Assembly (NCBI GenBank): GCA_029883965.1
Contig: JAOUIN010000115.1
Span: 1 to 7,154 of the forward strand
Direction: 5' to 3'
Source: Betaproteobacteria bacterium
GTDB taxonomy: Bacteria; Pseudomonadota; Gammaproteobacteria; Burkholderiales; SG8-41
Length of the DNA stretch: 7,154 nt
Below the pieces are notes generated by a model. The model saw only the letters and a list, made by a program, of their open reading frames with translations, was not told where the DNA came from and did no database searches. Below, piece by piece: positions 5,447-7,154 of this stretch. How positions within the stretch are numbered: the first letter of the stretch is position 1; the number at the start of each line of letters is the position of its first letter. A program made the translations under genes and the position numbers.

Positions 5447-5668
5447 CTAGGCCCGGGGCAGCACAACCACTTTGATGCCCAGACATTCGACGGTCTGGCC
5501 GGCGCGGATCTTCGCCGTCTTGCGGGCTTCCGCCCGGCCATCAACCGTCACCTCACCCGCAGCCACCATGTGCTTGCCCTGGCCACCGCTGTCGGCAATG
5601 CCGGCGAGTTTAAGCAGATCGCACAGGCGTACATGCTGGTCTTTCAGATGAAATTCGCGTGTTTCCAA
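5447..5668 (-). CDS. YbcJ-type S4 RNA-binding domain protein (TTG start)
   Basis: The product is 73 residues that form one S4 domain: REFHLKDQHVRLCDLLKLAG, then SGGQGKHMVAAGEVTVDGRA (27-46) with the S4 core 'G.V.VdG..e.r...ki..Gq.v', and a final strand VVVLPRA. YbcJ-like proteins bind RNA and are linked to ribosome or tRNA biology, but their exact target is unknown. TTG 5668 is chosen because homologues begin immediately before the domain and GGGA lies five bases upstream. The same frame is open to ATG 5785, which would add 39 residues with no S4 resemblance, and to 5947. It is the first gene of an apparent operon with slyX and the hydrolase gene, divergent from the lipoprotein gene. Confidence 0.82.
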   Translation of the reverse strand: METREFHLKDQHVRLCDLLKLAGIADSGGQGKHMVAAGEVTVDGRAEARKTAKIRAGQTVECLGIKVVVLPRA

Positions 5669-5827
5669 GTTAATCCCGAGAAAAGATCTGCCACTGGCAC
5701 CGAGCCGCCATGATACTGGAACTCCCGGAATTGATGATGACGGGAACCATCCCGCGGCATCGCGTTCGAATTTGTCATCATTCATATCACGCACGCCGCG
5801 CCAGCGCAGAGAGTCTGTAGAAAATTC

Positions 5828-6568
5828 ATGCCAGCAACCGCTTATGCTGTCGGACTGATTTTTATCCTGCAAGCCTTTGGCTGCACGGCCGGAGACACAA
5901 AATCCGTACCGGGCCCGCAATCCGGCGATGCTGTCGTCACCAGGCAACAGCCGGTTGATGTCGAGCAGATCGCTTCAACTCCGGCGAAACCGGCGCCAGA
6001 ATCGGCACCAGTGGAACCGGCGGCGGTTACAACAATCGATCTGACACCGGAATCACAACAAAGCGACCCGCAACCATCCGGCAGCGTACATGTCGCTCCG
6101 GTCGTCGTGCCGTCGCCCGTGCCAGAACTGCCGGGAAAAACGCCTGTGCTGAAAGAAATTCCCGCCATAATCGCACCGCCGGCAGCCAAACCACCCGCCA
6201 AAGTCGCCATCCCGCCGCCGGCACCGAAGCCCGTGGTGACCGCGCCGGTGCGCAGCGAACCGCCGGCGCTTCCGGCGCTGGCCCTGGCGACACTGGAGCA
6301 GCGCCTCAAGGATACCGATGCCGTCGGCGTGTTCACCAAACTTGCGCTGAAGAACCAGATTGACGACTTGCTGGGCCTGATCAGGGCGCACCACGAAGGC
6401 CGCGGCAAATCCACACTGGCGCAGTTACGGCAGACCTATGATCAACTGCTGCTCAAGGTACATGATCTGCTCAAAAAGGGCGATCCGCCGCTGGCCAGCG
6501 CCATCATGAATTCCCGCGAATCGATCTGGATCGTACTGACGGATCCGGTGAGATTTGCGAAACTCTAA
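5828..6568 (+). CDS. Putative proline-rich lipoprotein / secreted protein of unknown function
   Basis: The product is 246 residues. A hydrophobic segment (AYAVGLIFILQAFGC, 5-19) ends in Cys19, suggesting lipidation, although the box AFGC departs from the usual L-[AS]-[GA]-C and the n-region has no Lys or Arg before the hydrophobic stretch. Residues about 50-150 are Pro/Ala/Val rich, the kind of extended linker that spans the periplasm. The C-terminal part (about 152-246) is a helical domain with LEQRLKDTDAVGVFTKLALK, then DQLLLKVHDLLKKGDP and a final WIVLTDPVRFAKL. I do not recognise the domain. The start lacks a clear ribosome site; the codons just upstream encode basic residues (Arg, Lys) with no usual start codon, so the true N-terminus could differ. 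The next exported-protein gene follows after 25 bases. Confidence 0.7.
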   Translation: MPATAYAVGLIFILQAFGCTAGDTKSVPGPQSGDAVVTRQQPVDVEQIASTPAKPAPESAPVEPAAVTTIDLTPESQQSDPQPSGSVHVAPVVVPSPVPELPGKTPVLKEIPAIIAPPAAKPPAKVAIPPPAPKPVVTAPVRSEPPALPALALATLEQRLKDTDAVGVFTKLALKNQIDDLLGLIRAHHEGRGKSTLAQLRQTYDQLLLKVHDLLKKGDPPLASAIMNSRESIWIVLTDPVRFAKL

Positions 6569-6593
6569 CCGGTAACGAAAGGACATCCGCATC

Positions 6594-6845
6594 ATGAAAT
6601 CCAGAATACCCGTTTGGGCGCTGGCTGCAGGCATGACGATATTCGCGGCCCAGGCTTCGGCTGCAGACAACGCTGCGCTCGCGAAGGATCTGACTGCAAC
6701 AATCTCGCTGCTGGGACTGCCCTGCGGTCAGGTCGTCAACGTCGTCACCCAAGGCAACCGCGATTATCTTGCGACTTGCAGTGACAAGAACCGCTACCGC
6801 GTGTACGTCAACGCACAGGGACGCGTCACCGCAGAAAAACGCTGA
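6594..6845 (+). CDS. Small exported protein with two cysteines, unknown function
   Basis: The product is 83 residues with a clear signal peptide: basic MKSR, a hydrophobic core (VWALAAGMTIFAA) and an AQASA cleavage site, leaving a mature protein of about 60 residues starting at ADNAALAK. C44 (LPCGQVV) and C62 (ATCSDKNRY) could form a disulfide in the periplasm. The last part, YRVYVNAQGRV, resembles a small beta-hairpin as in PepSY-like or SH3-like domains, but this is only an impression. GGA lies 11 bases before ATG 6594, a weak ribosome site. It is 25 bases downstream of the lipoprotein gene, so the two are likely co-transcribed and both act outside the cytoplasm. A hairpin follows the stop. 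Confidence 0.78.
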   Translation: MKSRIPVWALAAGMTIFAAQASAADNAALAKDLTATISLLGLPCGQVVNVVTQGNRDYLATCSDKNRYRVYVNAQGRVTAEKR

Positions 6846-6860
6846 TCGCAGCCCGATCTG

Positions 6861-6883
6861 CCGGCAGCCAGGACCGCTGCCGG
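6861..6883 (+). terminator. GC-rich hairpin after the exported-protein gene
   Basis: CCGGCAGC (6861-6868) pairs perfectly with GCTGCCGG (6876-6883) around a seven-base loop, beginning 16 bases after the stop. No T-run follows, so it is not a classic intrinsic terminator; it may be a weak terminator or a 3'-end stabiliser. Confidence 0.4.
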
Positions 6884-6952
6884 TGAGGTCTTGACCGCGC
6901 AGATTACACGTTATCATTGTGGCATTCCATCTGCCCGGAAACACCATCCACA

Positions 6953-7154
6953 ATGACGACTGCCGATCAGGACGTGCCCAAACCCCTTTCCTCTGCCGAC
7001 CGCGCAACGCCGCAGATTACCAGCGCCGCCGCGCCATCCGCATTGCGTCTGATGCTTGCGTTGGAAGATTTCGAGGCCCCCGCAAAACGTTATATCCCGC
7101 GACCGATTTTCGGGGGCCTCGAAATCTTCCAACGCAAGCATCAGACGCAATGCG
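6953..7154 (+). CDS. FMN-dependent alpha-hydroxy-acid dehydrogenase-like, N-terminal fragment (3' truncated)
   Basis: The frame from ATG 6953 is open to the window end, but only about 54 residues (to about 7114) are likely genuine. After a low-complexity leader of about 32 residues comes LMLALEDFEAPAKRYIPRPI then FG, which matches the start of L-lactate dehydrogenase / glycolate-oxidase type flavoproteins ('..Df...A...lPr.iFdY..GGA'). These enzymes oxidise 2-hydroxy acids to 2-keto acids with FMN. The expected YxxGGA does not follow; instead the sequence becomes the reverse complement of 7039-7082, so codons after PIFG are artificial. The 30-residue leader before the domain is longer than usual for LldD. 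No strong ribosome site precedes the ATG. The family assignment rests on a short segment. Confidence 0.55.
   Translation, partial: MTTADQDVPKPLSSADRATPQITSAAAPSALRLMLALEDFEAPAKRYIPRPIFGGLEIFQRKHQTQC
7039..7154. repeat. 44-base perfect inverted repeat at the window end (fold-back junction)
   Basis: Bases 7039-7082 are the exact reverse complement of 7111-7154, with a 28-base spacer. The left arm lies in the conserved coding part of the flavoprotein gene, and the right arm replaces its expected continuation and runs to the last base of the window. The pairing continues after one unpaired C as AAAA (7084-7087) against TTTT (7107-7110), so the switch point has short homology. This pattern is typical of template-switch chimeras formed in amplification or assembly, rather than of a natural terminator. 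Confidence 0.9.

Noticed and set aside
5669..5947. Longer N-terminus for the S4 protein (ATG 5785 or 5947)
   Set aside because: The extra residues do not resemble S4 proteins, no good ribosome site precedes those starts, and the 5947 start would overlap the divergent lipoprotein gene.
7083..7154. The terminal inverted repeat as a natural transcription terminator or mobile-element end
   Set aside because: A 44-base perfect stem made from conserved coding sequence, running exactly to the window edge, fits a fold-back chimera far better. No transposase or target duplication is present.
1..7154. CRISPR array, tRNA, rRNA or insertion sequence
   Set aside because: I saw no regularly spaced direct repeats, no cloverleaf with the TTC-loop consensus, no rRNA-like stretch and no transposase-like protein on either strand.

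Overview
This is GC-rich bacterial DNA with tightly packed genes, most preceded by Shine-Dalgarno sites. A SlyX gene and a YbcJ-type S4 RNA-binding gene sit side by side, which suggests a gammaproteobacterium (a betaproteobacterium is also possible). The species cannot be named from the sequence. The last 44 bases are a perfect inverted copy of sequence 28 bases upstream and interrupt a gene. This looks like a fold-back chimera at the end of an assembled contig, so the source may be a metagenome or an amplified single cell.

Layout. The left edge holds the 3' end of a class III nucleotide cyclase gene (+). After a 256-base gap come three minus-strand genes, read right to left: a PaaI-type thioesterase (2437-2009), an OsmC-family protein (1949-1380) and a PuuE-like polysaccharide deacetylase (1356-478). 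Divergent from the thioesterase is a VOC / methylmalonyl-CoA-epimerase-like gene (2557-2991, +), followed by a possibly frameshifted small ORF. The minus strand then carries a small ribbon-helix-helix-like protein (3460-3188), a glycine-rich basic protein (3872-3525), and an apparent operon of S4 protein (5668-5447), slyX (5435-5235) and a class-C-beta-lactamase-like serine hydrolase (5198-3987). Divergent from that operon are a proline-rich putative lipoprotein (5828-6568) and a small exported two-cysteine protein (6594-6845). A truncated FMN-dependent alpha-hydroxy-acid dehydrogenase-like gene begins at 6953.

Main point. The OsmC gene looks broken by an in-frame TGA at 1700-1698. That codon lies exactly where OsmC proteins carry their reactive cysteine, and the frame continues for 105 further family-like codons that include the second cysteine. 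Directly after the TGA the mRNA can fold into a hairpin with a GGUAC apical loop beginning 20 nt past the UGA, the geometry of a bacterial SECIS element. The best reading is one 189-residue selenoprotein with Sec84, a selenocysteine OsmC-type peroxidase. OsmC-like selenoproteins are, from memory, a known but rare family in marine metagenome surveys. No selenocysteine machinery (selA, selB, selC, selD) lies in this window.
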